NCBI GenBank assembly: GCA_020629315.1
Contig: JAHDDO010000002.1
Span: 1-64,000 of the forward strand
Source of the DNA: Saprospiraceae bacterium
GTDB lineage: Bacteria > Bacteroidota > Bacteroidia > Chitinophagales > Saprospiraceae
DNA length: 64,000 nt
Reading direction: 5' to 3'
Below the pieces are notes generated by a model, which had not been told where the DNA came from, did not search any database, and was given only the letters and a program-made list of their open reading frames with translations. Each line of letters begins with the position of its first letter. The first letter of the stretch is position 1. Position numbers and translations under genes: made by a program. This document shows, piece by piece, positions 1 through 8,928 of the stretch.

Positions 1-18
1 GTCCTGCCGCCGCTACTA
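1..18 (+). tRNA. possible 3' end of a tRNA (or tmRNA) cut by the window edge
   Basis: The first bases read like the end of a T-arm (CCTGC), a 7-base acceptor 3' strand (CGCCGCT) and discriminator A, followed by CTA instead of an encoded CCA. A terminator follows at once, as expected for the end of a stable RNA gene. The 5' part lies outside the window, so neither tRNA identity nor tRNA versus tmRNA can be decided. Confidence 0.35.
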
Positions 19-19
19 T

Positions 20-59
20 AAAGACCCTAACTCATTGAAGTTCAGGGTCTTTTTTTTTT
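20..59 (+). terminator. intrinsic terminator
   Basis: AAAGACCCT (20-28) pairs with AGGGTCTTT (44-52) around a 15-base loop and runs into a long T tract. It would end the RNA gene whose tail is at 1-18. It also lies just beyond the stop of the minus-strand lipoprotein gene, and could act on that strand because the 5' arm begins with A residues. Confidence 0.75.
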
Positions 60-78
60 CTGCTACTAAAGAATATCA

Positions 79-744
79 TTACCTATTTTTTTTGGTGTAC
101 TCTTTAAATTTAGATAATTGGGTCGATGTGTAATCTGGCCTAATTAAATATTCAAAGTACCTCAAACTGTCATTTTTAAATATAAGTTTAACTTTATTTG
201 GAAAGGGCTTCATTTCGAAATTCAAATCATCATAAAGAACAAAGATATCGCAGTTTGGATATCGTAAATCCTTTTCACTACCAAGCATCGTGGTTGATAA
301 TTCGTATTTGTTTTTTAATTCTTGAATCCTAGTATTTTCGCTTAATTCGAAATCAGGAAATATGATTTTGAGGTTTGAAGTATCAAATTTTAAATATCCT
401 AGAAACACCTTGTTATTTAGTTCAAATAATGTATATGAGCTTCCGTCATTTGGTTTTAGGCAATTATAATAAACTCTTCCTTGATTAGGATAAATGGGTT
501 CACTGCCACAGGAGTCTTTTCTAATATATAATTCCGATTCAGCTTCAAAACTCGAAACACTTTGATTAAGAAAAATACCTTTTGAGATATCTAAAATATC
601 ATACACCAAGGTATCATTTGTATCAAGGCTTACTTGTTTATTTTGAATGGAACATGAAGAGAAAATAATGAGTAGGGTAAACCCAATTAAGAGATTATAC
701 TTATTACAAAGGACAAGAAATGATTTTTTTGATGAACAGCCCAT
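79..744 (-). CDS. hypothetical lipoprotein
   Basis: Family not recognised. The 221-residue product starts with a polar, lysine-containing segment and a hydrophobic stretch ending in FSSC (Cys31), which fits a lipoprotein signal peptide and lipobox, although the n-region is longer than usual. The mature part contains three scattered cysteines and no motif I can name. It starts 6 bases after the stop of the S9 peptidase gene on the same strand, so the two are probably one transcript. The only in-frame ATG that retains the hydrophobic segment is at 744. Probably an envelope protein; function unknown. Confidence 0.75.
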   Translation of the reverse strand: MGCSSKKSFLVLCNKYNLLIGFTLLIIFSSCSIQNKQVSLDTNDTLVYDILDISKGIFLNQSVSSFEAESELYIRKDSCGSEPIYPNQGRVYYNCLKPNDGSSYTLFELNNKVFLGYLKFDTSNLKIIFPDFELSENTRIQELKNKYELSTTMLGSEKDLRYPNCDIFVLYDDLNFEMKPFPNKVKLIFKNDSLRYFEYLIRPDYTSTQLSKFKEYTKKNR

Positions 745-750
745 AAGCCT

Positions 751-2676
751 CTATTCTACATTCTTAACGGTCTCATCTAACCATTTATAAAATTCTCGTT
801 GCCACACCAAACTATTTTGGGCCTTAAGGACCCAGTGATTCTCTTCTGGAAAATATAGGAGTCTAGATTTAATACCTTGAAGCTGTGCCGCTTGAAAAGC
901 CTCCAATCCTTGTCCTATTGGAACCCTAAAATCTTTACCGCCTTGAATAATCAATATTGGTGTGTCCCACTGATCTACAAAGTTTATTGGATTAAATTCA
1001 GTATACGATCTCTGGGCAGCTGTATTCTCTTTATCCCAGTAGGCACCGCCCAAATCCCAATTCACAAAGAATAATTCCTCTGTGGTACCATACATGGATC
1101 GCCAATTAAATATACCATCATGTGAGATGAATGATTTGAATCGCTTCTCATGTCTTGAGGCCAAATAAAAGACGGAGTAGCCGCCATAGCTAGCTCCTAT
1201 ACAACCCAATCTGTCTTTATCAACATAGGATTCTTGGGTCATGTCATCAATAGCTGATAAGTAATCTTTCATGTTCTGGCCACCATAATCTTTAGATATT
1301 TGCTCGTTCCATTCTACACCATAACCTGGCATACCTCTTCGATTTGGCGCTACAATGATATACCCGTGTGCAGCCATCAATTGAAAATTCCAACGGAAGG
1401 AATAAAACTGTGAAAGGGCTCCCTGTGGACCGCCTTGGCAGTAGAGTAGTGTCGGATACTTTTTGGTAGGGTCAAAATCAGGCGGATAGATTACCCAAGT
1501 GAGCATGTCTTTTCCGTCGGTGGTTTTAACCATCCTCTTTTCTATTTTCGACATTTTAATGTCTTTATAGATGGCGTCATTTGCATTAGACAATTGTTTC
1601 ATTTCACCATTGTCGATGTTTAGATTATAAATCTCAGTAGCATGATTCATATCTCTTCGATACACAACCAAATGATTATCCACTTGTCCAATAATACCAT
1701 TAACATCAAATTGACCTTGAGAAATCTGGCTAGGTGTAGCACTAGAAGAAGCTGTTGAAGGTACCTCAATGGCAAAAGCATGGACAGTACCATTTACGGG
1801 CGCATTAAAATAAATGGTCGATTCATCCTCACTCCAAACAAAGCCATACACAGTTCCATCCCAGTTTTCTGTTATATTTATATCTCCATCAGACAATCGT
1901 ACAATTATGTCATTCTTGTCCGACTCATATCCATCTCTTTTCATTTGCAACCATGCTAATTTGCCCGATTTTGAGTAGCTAGGATGCGTATCATACCCTT
2001 TATTAGACGCAGTTAAATTAGTGGTTTGCTTTGTATCTACATTGTACTCAAATATGTCAGAATTGGTGCTAACTGCATATTCAGTACCGGCTAATTTTTT
2101 AGTGACATACAATACTTTTTTCGAATCAGGACTCCATATATAATCTTCATCGCCGCCGAATGGCTTTTGTGGACAGTCGTACGGTTTTCCTGCCATAAGA
2201 TCAATACCATCATCTTCAGCATTACTGGCTGATTGAAGGAATAAATGACTGTATGATCCATCCTCCCATGTATCCCAATGCCGATAATTAAGTTCGTCAT
2301 AAATATATACATTGGACAAAGGGACATCATCATAGTGATCTACGCCGCTAATGTCTGTAATCTTTACTTCCTTACTCACTAAACGCCATTTACCATCTGG
2401 TGATAGATTTTTATCAGTAACCATACCGTTCACATCATTGATAAGCCTTGGAACACCGCCTTGAATTGGGACCGAATACGATGTAGTACTCCGTTCGTTG
2501 GTTTCTAAATCATATTGAGTAGCATTATATAATACATCCTTACCATCATTAGATATACCAATTGAAGACACTCTATTTAGCTCTATAAGCTGCTCAGGTG
2601 TCATTACTCGAGTCTGAGCAAATAGTATGCTTGTCCATGTAGAAAGACAAAAGGTGATTATCAATAATTTATTCAT
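751..2676 (-). CDS. S9 family (prolyl oligopeptidase-like) secreted peptidase
   Basis: Serine peptidase with a signal peptide ending near LFAQ (residue 21), a long beta-rich N-terminal region likely forming the propeller (about 25-380), and a C-terminal alpha/beta-hydrolase domain. The triad is visible: Ser496 in GASYGGY, Asp582 in GGKDFRVP and His614 in ENHW. The family covers dipeptidyl-peptidase and acylaminoacyl-peptidase activities; which applies here cannot be told from sequence. Length 641 is normal for S9C-type enzymes. It probably acts in the periplasm on oligopeptides. A lipoprotein gene follows 6 bases downstream. I found no clear -7 box in the 247 bases upstream. Confidence 0.93.
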   Translation of the reverse strand: MNKLLIITFCLSTWTSILFAQTRVMTPEQLIELNRVSSIGISNDGKDVLYNATQYDLETNERSTTSYSVPIQGGVPRLINDVNGMVTDKNLSPDGKWRLVSKEVKITDISGVDHYDDVPLSNVYIYDELNYRHWDTWEDGSYSHLFLQSASNAEDDGIDLMAGKPYDCPQKPFGGDEDYIWSPDSKKVLYVTKKLAGTEYAVSTNSDIFEYNVDTKQTTNLTASNKGYDTHPSYSKSGKLAWLQMKRDGYESDKNDIIVRLSDGDINITENWDGTVYGFVWSEDESTIYFNAPVNGTVHAFAIEVPSTASSSATPSQISQGQFDVNGIIGQVDNHLVVYRRDMNHATEIYNLNIDNGEMKQLSNANDAIYKDIKMSKIEKRMVKTTDGKDMLTWVIYPPDFDPTKKYPTLLYCQGGPQGALSQFYSFRWNFQLMAAHGYIIVAPNRRGMPGYGVEWNEQISKDYGGQNMKDYLSAIDDMTQESYVDKDRLGCIGASYGGYSVFYLASRHEKRFKSFISHDGIFNWRSMYGTTEELFFVNWDLGGAYWDKENTAAQRSYTEFNPINFVDQWDTPILIIQGGKDFRVPIGQGLEAFQAAQLQGIKSRLLYFPEENHWVLKAQNSLVWQREFYKWLDETVKNVE

Positions 2677-2923
2677 GATTACTTTTCTTAGGTTTCAAGT
2701 AGTAAGGTAATGAATTGCCGTTTACTGATTAAATGAACCGCTATTAGATTGTAGATAAAATTCACTTAACTAGTAATAGATATTCTTTACCGTCTACCCT
2801 CTATGATCTATTACCTCCCATTCAGAACATAAAGTGGCGCATTCGTAACATTGACTTTATCAGCTAGAAGTCCCGTCATATCTTCGAATCATAATTCCTA
2901 TTTATAATTCTAAATTTTAAACA
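2677..2923. other. divergent intergenic region
   Basis: These 247 bases separate the minus-strand S9 peptidase from the plus-strand Cys-rich lipoprotein and must carry both promoters. A TATCTTCG sequence near 2877 is one base off the Bacteroidota -7 consensus for the rightward gene, but no well-spaced TTG accompanies it. No leftward -7 box stands out. No repeat or RNA gene seen. Confidence 0.4.
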
Positions 2924-3367
2924 ATGAAAAATTTATATTTCTTGACCTTACTTTGTCTTTCCATTAGTTTCTTCAACATGTCTTGCACTGAAGCATACCA
3001 AGAAGATTTTTTGGATTCTCATTTAGATTGTGATGAATGGTGCAGTAATACTAATTTCGAATTTATGAATGAAGGCGATTGCATGAGCCTTTGTACTACT
3101 TGCAATAACCCTAGTGACTCTGAAGGTAGCAGCGCAGTATGTGTTTGTAATTGGTATGAGCAGCAATACGATGGAAATTGGGACGCTACCCCATATAAAA
3201 ATAAAGGCCAGTGTGTAAAAGGTATCAAGAACGGAGATAGCGCAGGTTTTGGAACAGGCATTTCTGATACATGTCAAGACCTTGTGGATGAAGCGGGTTT
3301 GACTGGATTTGAAGCCTTAATTGTAGGATGGTACTGTACAATTCTTGAGCAATTTGGGAACCAATAA
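2924..3367 (+). CDS. small cysteine-rich lipoprotein, function unknown
   Basis: A 147-residue product with a short signal peptide and lipobox NMSC (Cys21). The mature chain is acidic near its start and unusually rich in cysteine, including CDEWC, CMSLCTTC and CVC spacings in residues 30-95, which suggests a compact disulfide-bonded or metal-binding module. I do not recognise the family. It is monocistronic: a divergent region lies upstream and a strong hairpin terminator follows at 3428. Confidence 0.75.
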   Translation: MKNLYFLTLLCLSISFFNMSCTEAYQEDFLDSHLDCDEWCSNTNFEFMNEGDCMSLCTTCNNPSDSEGSSAVCVCNWYEQQYDGNWDATPYKNKGQCVKGIKNGDSAGFGTGISDTCQDLVDEAGLTGFEALIVGWYCTILEQFGNQ

Positions 3368-3427
3368 CATAAAATGTATGATCACGATACATTATTGATC
3401 ATCCTTCAATAAAACACCAAAAAACAA

Positions 3428-3460
3428 AACCCGATCAATATTTATTGATCGGGTTCTTTT
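3428..3460. terminator. bidirectional terminator
   Basis: AACCCGATCAATA (3428-3440) and its exact complement (3443-3455) form a 13-bp stem with a 2-base loop, with A residues before and T residues after. It sits between convergent genes ending at 3367 (+) and 3479 (-) and can serve both. Confidence 0.85.
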
Positions 3461-3478
3461 ATAAGAAATTATGTCTTC

Positions 3479-4036
3479 TTATTGTCTGTCACCAGAGTAA
3501 CTACAATCATCTGAATTGATAATTGTGCTACCTGTCGCTGTGCTATTTGCCATCAATGACGTAGATCCACTTACATTGCTTTCATCAGCAGAAAGAGTCA
3601 TTACACCATTCATTACAATATCAGCTTCATTCATCAAACCATTAAATTCGATAGCTACGCTATCTGCATTTACACTAATGGTCATCTCATCACCTGAAAC
3701 AACACCTACACCAGCAAGACCGCTAAAAATAGAAGTAGACAAAGACAAAGCAACAGAGTCTGTACCTGTAGTTGCGTCTTCAAGAACATCTACTACCAAT
3801 ACTTCAGTAATACTGCCGCTAGAACAAACTAAGTCTCCTGAAAAAGATCCTACAAATTTGTCAGCCTCATACTCACAAGATCCATCATCTTCCTCAGCAG
3901 TAGCATCAAAATTTAAAGAAGCAGGATCCGTACAACCTTGAATAGGCTCAGGATCACATGATTGTAAAAAGAAAAAACTAGCCCCTAGGATAAGTACCCA
4001 TTGGGCAACAAATTGAAAATTGTTACGTGTATTCAT
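3479..4036 (-). CDS. lipoprotein with GCTDP...DDGSC motif
   Basis: Start placed at the ATG at 4036; the frame is open to an ATG at 4090, but 4036 gives a normal signal peptide ending in lipobox LQSC (Cys27). Directly after the lipid cysteine comes a GCTDP-A-NF...DDGSCEY segment, a short Cys-pair motif often seen near the N terminus of Bacteroidota surface proteins. The rest (about 60-185) is Ser/Thr/Val-rich and probably a beta-sheet domain. The product resembles the 174-residue lipoprotein at 58161-58685 in layout. Function unknown; likely outer-membrane. A CAAAAGTA (TACTTTTG on this strand) lies upstream. Confidence 0.8.
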   Translation of the reverse strand: MNTRNNFQFVAQWVLILGASFFFLQSCDPEPIQGCTDPASLNFDATAEEDDGSCEYEADKFVGSFSGDLVCSSGSITEVLVVDVLEDATTGTDSVALSLSTSIFSGLAGVGVVSGDEMTISVNADSVAIEFNGLMNEADIVMNGVMTLSADESNVSGSTSLMANSTATGSTIINSDDCSYSGDRQ

Positions 4037-4104
4037 ATTAAAAAGATTTGCATTTTTTAAGTAAAAGTCGTGTAGGTATTGGAAAAGCATTTGCTTACGC
4101 GCTG

Positions 4105-4112
4105 CAAAAGTA
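4105..4112 (-). promoter_or_regulatory. -7 promoter box TACTTTTG
   Basis: Read on the minus strand the bases match the Bacteroidota -7 consensus TAnnTTTG exactly. The predicted transcript would start near 4099 and reach the lipoprotein start at 4036 with about 60 untranslated bases. No well-placed -33 TTG is visible. Confidence 0.5.
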
Positions 4113-4141
4113 CAAATCGCAAACTTACGAAGCGTTAAAAT

Positions 4142-6241
4142 TTAATAACTGCCTGCATATCTACGCATAAACCATTCGATAAATAGCATCAATAGAATAG
4201 GAATCATAAGCCACCAAAATTGAAGTATGCTTTGGTTATCTCGCTCTGTATATAAAACAGGCTTGACTCGGTCACTGGAACGAATAATATCCGCTAATCC
4301 CGCTATATTCTCAGGATATACAACCTGTCCATTAAATTGATTACTTAAAGTAACTAGGAGGCCATGATCAGCCGTAAGATCGTAAGCTTCTTTCTGAATA
4401 GATCGAACCACAAATGAACCTTTATCACTGAGCACTTTTCCATTGTAATTGGTCTTGGCCTGATAGGTGTATTGACCTTCTGGAAGCGATCCTGCATCGA
4501 GAAAATAATAATCATCAACTCTTGAAAACTGATAATTAAATTGTTCTCCAGCAGTATTCTTAATATCTAATGATACCTCAGGGTCATTTATATTTTGGTA
4601 GAGCTCATTGTAGAGTTGGGCGTCAAAAAGTAAAGATTCATTTACTTTCAAATCTTCTTTATTAACATTAACTCGAAAAGGACGCTTATCCTCTTTTAAA
4701 GATGTGTATTGAATAATCTTTTGCCATAAATCATCGAAACCTTCATGGTCTTCGTAGGTCAAATAATCAAAAAGACGCCACTTCCAAATACCTTCGCCTA
4801 ATAGGATAGTTTTTCGGATTCCATTACGTTCATTAAATACGATCAAAGGATAATTAGTCTCAATAGTACTTACCCGTTGGCGAGCAAATAACTTAGAATC
4901 TGATTCGACCTTAAATTCACCAAAAGGAGAAGACACCGGTGGAAACTGTTTTAAAACATTAGCCGAACGCTCACTAATGATAAATTCGGAGAACCCTTGT
5001 TGATATACAGGCTCAGAGGCATTCATCGATTGATTAAATCCATTGACACGTACGCCTTGTTCAAGGCTATTAAATCGGGTGTAGTCCGTTTGGCTGCCGG
5101 TCATAAAGACTCGGGGTACTCGTCGCTTATTTAAGGCTTCTATTTCTGAGGCTATATCCCAGCTTCGACTGGGTAAATTATGGAAGATGACAAGATTGGC
5201 TTGATTTACATTGATAGGTTTATCGGCGGCATATTTGATTTCGATCTCGTAATTTTTATTCTGAGATAATGATTGGTATATCGCAGATAGATCTGGATGT
5301 GGTCCTTCAGCCAGTATCATTACTTTTTGCCTAGCATCAATAACGTCGATATATAAGGTCTTGCTATTATTACGAGTACTGATCTCATCAGATAACGGAC
5401 TTAGACTGACCCTATAACTAATATTCCCTGCTGTGCTTGGGGTCACCGTGAAATTGTACGATTGGAAAAATGGATCGCCATTTATGGAAACCTCTTTTTC
5501 GTCTACTAACTTTTCTTCCCCAGCTATTTTTTCATATAAGCGTAATTTCGAACGTCCACCACTGGCATTGAAGCTTTGCACATCTACTTGTAACTCCATA
5601 TCATCACCTAAATAGGCAATGGTGTTATACAAGGTATTTTTTATTAAAAGATCTCGCTTTACGGTTGTATCACCTAATGCAATTGGGAACAAGCCTGCAT
5701 TGAAGTTTACATTTTGATAAATAGGGTTCCGACCTTCATTAAAAATGCCATCAGTAGCTAAAATGATAGCACCAACATTTCGATCCGCATATTGCTCATC
5801 TATATAACGTAGGGCTTTGCTAATATTAGTGCTCTGATCTAGTGTTGTGTCTTCACTTATTTGTATATCTCCGCCAAAACGGAACATCTCTACATCGAAA
5901 TCAGATTCTAGATTATCAACTAAAGTGCTGATCTTTTCATTGACATCTTTCACATATTCAGCTGAAGTCGCTTCTAGGATGGATGATGAGTTATCACTGG
6001 CGACTACCACAATAGCTTCCTCCGTTCGCTCTAGTAATCGCTGAACTACGGGACCTAATAATAAGAAAGCAATGCTGGCCACACCTAAGGCACGCAAAAT
6101 AAATAATAAGGCTCTCTTCCAAAAAGCTATGTCCTTCCATTGGGAATTCCAGCTATACAGAACCATAGCCACCACTAAACCTAGTAATAGGCAGAGACCT
6201 ATAAAGTAACTTGGATAATCAAATGAAAGACTCTCAAACAC
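4142..6241 (-). CDS. vWA-domain membrane protein
   Basis: A 699-residue protein with two N-terminal membrane helices (about 11-30 and 44-64), a von Willebrand A-like domain starting near residue 76, a long beta-rich middle, and one C-terminal helix (about 672-690) followed by basic residues. The metal-site motif is intact: D83-N-S85-S-S87, with a later ATDG segment. The layout (paired N-terminal helices, large periplasmic part, C-terminal anchor) fits Bacteroidota vWA membrane proteins distantly like BatA/BatB, but none of the other Bat genes is adjacent. It may scaffold a periplasmic complex; that is inference. Confidence 0.8.
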   Translation of the reverse strand: MFESLSFDYPSYFIGLCLLLGLVVAMVLYSWNSQWKDIAFWKRALLFILRALGVASIAFLLLGPVVQRLLERTEEAIVVVASDNSSSILEATSAEYVKDVNEKISTLVDNLESDFDVEMFRFGGDIQISEDTTLDQSTNISKALRYIDEQYADRNVGAIILATDGIFNEGRNPIYQNVNFNAGLFPIALGDTTVKRDLLIKNTLYNTIAYLGDDMELQVDVQSFNASGGRSKLRLYEKIAGEEKLVDEKEVSINGDPFFQSYNFTVTPSTAGNISYRVSLSPLSDEISTRNNSKTLYIDVIDARQKVMILAEGPHPDLSAIYQSLSQNKNYEIEIKYAADKPINVNQANLVIFHNLPSRSWDIASEIEALNKRRVPRVFMTGSQTDYTRFNSLEQGVRVNGFNQSMNASEPVYQQGFSEFIISERSANVLKQFPPVSSPFGEFKVESDSKLFARQRVSTIETNYPLIVFNERNGIRKTILLGEGIWKWRLFDYLTYEDHEGFDDLWQKIIQYTSLKEDKRPFRVNVNKEDLKVNESLLFDAQLYNELYQNINDPEVSLDIKNTAGEQFNYQFSRVDDYYFLDAGSLPEGQYTYQAKTNYNGKVLSDKGSFVVRSIQKEAYDLTADHGLLVTLSNQFNGQVVYPENIAGLADIIRSSDRVKPVLYTERDNQSILQFWWLMIPILLMLFIEWFMRRYAGSY

Positions 6242-6392
6242 GCTTCCCTAATTTAAACTGCAAATATTAAAAATATAATAATATCAACCCGCACTGAATA
6301 TTTTTTGTCAGCTTTGCGTTTTCTTTAACAGGTAATATATCTTCCGGAGCGAATAGCAAAGGGCTTATTTAATATCAAGTCTTGTTGAGACC

Positions 6393-7682
6393 ATGAAAAT
6401 AACGAACATTAAACGGATACTTTCCCTAATAAGTTGTATACTTTTTTGCTCCATCTTGCAGGCATCTTACATTATCCTGCCGATGGATCATAAAAAACAA
6501 AAAGATCACCTGAAAGCTTATGGCATCACATACTGGGTGCTAGAATCTGGTGTAGAAGCTTATTGGTTGCTTAACTATGAAGGTGGCTCTTTCGCGTTCG
6601 AACACACAGCAGCATTTGAAAAGGAGTGTAAAACTAGAGGCGTTTCATACAAAGTCATTGCGAATGGCGCCTTTGCTGAAATTAGAAGGCAAATTTCCAA
6701 TCCCGAGGTGAATCAGGAGGTTATGAAATTAGAGAAACCACCAAAAGTAGCTGTCTACACACCGGATTTTAATGCTCGGGGTGAGAAGATTCAGCCGTGG
6801 GATGATGCAGTAACCTTAGTACTTACCTATGCAGAAATTCCCTACGACGTGATTTATGATCGTGAAGTGCTGGAAGACAAACTAGCTGAATATGATTGGC
6901 TGCATCTGCATCATGAAGATTTTACCGGCCAGTACGGAAAGTTTTACCGTGGATATCATACACAAGCGTGGTATAAAACCAATCAAAAGAAGATGGAAGC
7001 GCTCGCTGAAAGTTTAGGTTTCGAAAAAGTGTCTATGCTAAAACTAGCTGTGGTCAAGAAGATTAAAGAATACGTAGAAGGTGGCGGCTTTATGTTCGCA
7101 ATGTGTTCAGCCACAGATACCTACGATATTGCACTCGCAGCAGAAGGAACAGATATTTGTGCAGATATTTTTGATCATGACCCCATGGGCCATATCGATG
7201 AAAGTACTCTAGATTATTCTAAAACCTTTGCCTTTAAGGATTTTACCCTTGTCGAAAATCCGCTCGAGTACGAATATTCTAGTATTGATCACCGTACAAG
7301 GAAGGTATCCCCAGAAACAGATTATTTCACCTTATTTGATTTTAGCGCTAAATGGGATCCTGTGCCCACGATGTTGACGCAGAATCATACACGCACGGTA
7401 AAAGGATTCATGGGCCAAACAACCGCCTATCATAAGAATCATATCAAATCTGACGTATTGGTACTTGGCGAAAATAAAGCCGTCCAAGAAGCAAGGTACA
7501 TCCATGGCACACATGGCTATGGAACCTGGAGTTTCTTTGGTGGTCATGATCCAGAGGACTACAAACATTATGTAGGAGATCCAGAAACGGACCTAAGTTT
7601 ACATCCTAATTCACCAGGATATCGCTTGATCTTAAATAATATTCTTTTTCCAGCCGCCGAAAAAAAGAAGCGTAAAACCTAA
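6393..7682 (+). CDS. secreted ThuA / class I glutamine-amidotransferase-like protein
   Basis: 429 residues with a signal peptide (residues 1-26). The middle has a flavodoxin/GATase-like pattern: KVAVYTPDF near 125, then a nucleophile-elbow-like FAMCSATDT near 242 and several conserved His/Asp residues (HLHHEDF, DHDPMGHID). Proteins with this start (YIILPMD, LKAYGITYWVLE) are widespread in Bacteroidota and are often labelled 'asparagine synthetase B', but nothing here matches the N-type ATP pyrophosphatase or the Ntn glutaminase of AsnB, so I regard that name as wrong. Substrate unknown. Monocistronic; a hairpin-rich repeat follows. Confidence 0.75.
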   Translation: MKITNIKRILSLISCILFCSILQASYIILPMDHKKQKDHLKAYGITYWVLESGVEAYWLLNYEGGSFAFEHTAAFEKECKTRGVSYKVIANGAFAEIRRQISNPEVNQEVMKLEKPPKVAVYTPDFNARGEKIQPWDDAVTLVLTYAEIPYDVIYDREVLEDKLAEYDWLHLHHEDFTGQYGKFYRGYHTQAWYKTNQKKMEALAESLGFEKVSMLKLAVVKKIKEYVEGGGFMFAMCSATDTYDIALAAEGTDICADIFDHDPMGHIDESTLDYSKTFAFKDFTLVENPLEYEYSSIDHRTRKVSPETDYFTLFDFSAKWDPVPTMLTQNHTRTVKGFMGQTTAYHKNHIKSDVLVLGENKAVQEARYIHGTHGYGTWSFFGGHDPEDYKHYVGDPETDLSLHPNSPGYRLILNNILFPAAEKKKRKT

Positions 7683-7708
7683 GTAGTTTAGGTGGATCCA
7701 TGGCTTTT

Positions 7709-7862
7709 GGGCGATTACTGATGGTATAACTATCCAGTGATACCATCAGCACCAGGCCTCTTCAGGCTTCCCGATGTGCCATCGGGATCTAGCGACCGGT
7801 CAGCGAGCCTTTCATGCTAGCTGACTAGACCTTCGGTATACCTTACGTGTCCTTATCGCGAA
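7709..7862 (-). repeat. multi-hairpin dispersed repeat, copy 1
   Basis: On the minus strand this element has the same order of parts as the one at 49163-49332: a GCG-containing start, a short palindrome (GGTATACC, 7835-7842), hairpin 1 (GTCAGC/GCTGAC, 7799-7804 with 7820-7825), an 18-base core (7784-7801) identical to 49252-49269, hairpin 2 (TCCCGATG/CATCGGGA, 7769-7776 with 7780-7787) and GGGAAG. It then has hairpin 3 (CTGATGGTAT/ATACCATCAG, 7718-7727 with 7740-7749) and an ATCGCCC end (7709-7715). It fills most of the gap between the genes ending at 7682 and starting at 7975. A further TGTCAG/CTGACA hairpin (7895-7916) lies just outside. Confidence 0.75.
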
Positions 7863-7974
7863 TACAAGCTTGGCTAGGTTCAATATCTAAGAATTGTCAG
7901 CAAGGCTACACTGACAGATGCTTTCTTGAACACTTTGAGTGTAGGAGTATTGAAAGAATGAAATTTGCTACAAT

Positions 7975-8823
7975 ATGAAACTAAGCTACAGTAGTTTTAA
8001 AGATGAAGACAGATTTATCTTAACAGACTTTGCTTGCGAACCGGCTCAAGAGCTATTTACTAAAAAAGGCTTATTCAAAATCCTTTGGAGCAAACAGAAG
8101 CCCGTCAAATTAACCGTGGATGATTATGCCATGGTTTTGAACAAGAATGAGATGCTATTCTGTACCCCCTTAAATGTTATAAACGTGCCTATAGATAGTG
8201 AAGGCGTCATAGCATTTGTGTTCAATAAAGAATTCTTTTGCATTCAGAATCATGATGCGGAAGTTTCATGTAACGGATTCCTATTCTTCGGCTCAGCCCA
8301 ACCACAAAAACTAAGCATCACAAAAGATGATATTCATCACTTTGAGATCATGGAAGAATTGTTTCGCTCTGACTTACATACTAAGGATCGATTGCAAGGT
8401 GAGATGCTGCGTTCAATGCTAAAAAGAATGCTTATAATTTCTACGCGTTTAGTCAAGGAAAATTTGCCAGATAATAGGATTACAAATTCTCAAATGGATT
8501 TGGTCAGAACATATAATATACTCGTAGAAAAGCATTTTAAGGAGTATCATAAAGTAAAAGAATATGCAGATCTCCTATTTAAATCGCCCAAAACCTTATC
8601 CAACATATTTTCAAAGCACTTGGGCAAAAGTCCTCTTACCCTGATCAATGAACGGATCATATTAGAAGCGAAGCGACTTTTGCTACACTCAGATTTAACC
8701 AGTGATGAAATTGCCCAAGAATTAGGTTATAAGGATGGAGGACATTTTTCAAAATTCTTTAAAAAGCACAACGGTTTAAGCCCGATTGCTTTTAAGAAAG
8801 CCAAATTAAGTGTAGAAACATAA
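7975..8823 (+). CDS. AraC-family transcriptional regulator
   Basis: 282 residues. The N-terminal part (about 1-150) looks like the cupin-type sensor of AraC regulators. The C-terminal 100 residues hold the two helix-turn-helix units: the first around KVKEYADLLFKSPKTLSNIF, the second around SDEIAQELGYKDGGHFSKFF, with the family's typical 'LGY.D..HFS..FKK..G.SP' pattern. It probably controls the secreted protein gene starting 105 bases downstream on the same strand, and perhaps the AhpD-like gene after it; this is inferred from position only. Effector unknown. Confidence 0.92.
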   Translation: MKLSYSSFKDEDRFILTDFACEPAQELFTKKGLFKILWSKQKPVKLTVDDYAMVLNKNEMLFCTPLNVINVPIDSEGVIAFVFNKEFFCIQNHDAEVSCNGFLFFGSAQPQKLSITKDDIHHFEIMEELFRSDLHTKDRLQGEMLRSMLKRMLIISTRLVKENLPDNRITNSQMDLVRTYNILVEKHFKEYHKVKEYADLLFKSPKTLSNIFSKHLGKSPLTLINERIILEAKRLLLHSDLTSDEIAQELGYKDGGHFSKFFKKHNGLSPIAFKKAKLSVET

Positions 8824-8928
8824 AGGAAAGATATACAATTTTAAGGGCAATCTAGACCATACAGGATCTAGTTCATGCATGCACCTTTGTACTGTTCATT
8901 TATTTAATCAAAGTAAACAAATAATAGT

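Noticed and set aside
3516-3941. 141-codon plus-strand frame opposite the GCTDP lipoprotein gene
   Set aside because: The minus-strand frame has lipobox, Cys motif and promoter; the plus frame is low-complexity Ser/Thr/Pro as expected for an antisense shadow.
7895-7916. TGTCAG/CTGACA hairpin as part of the dispersed repeat
   Set aside because: It lies outside the part shared with the second copy, so I did not include it; it could still belong to a longer element.
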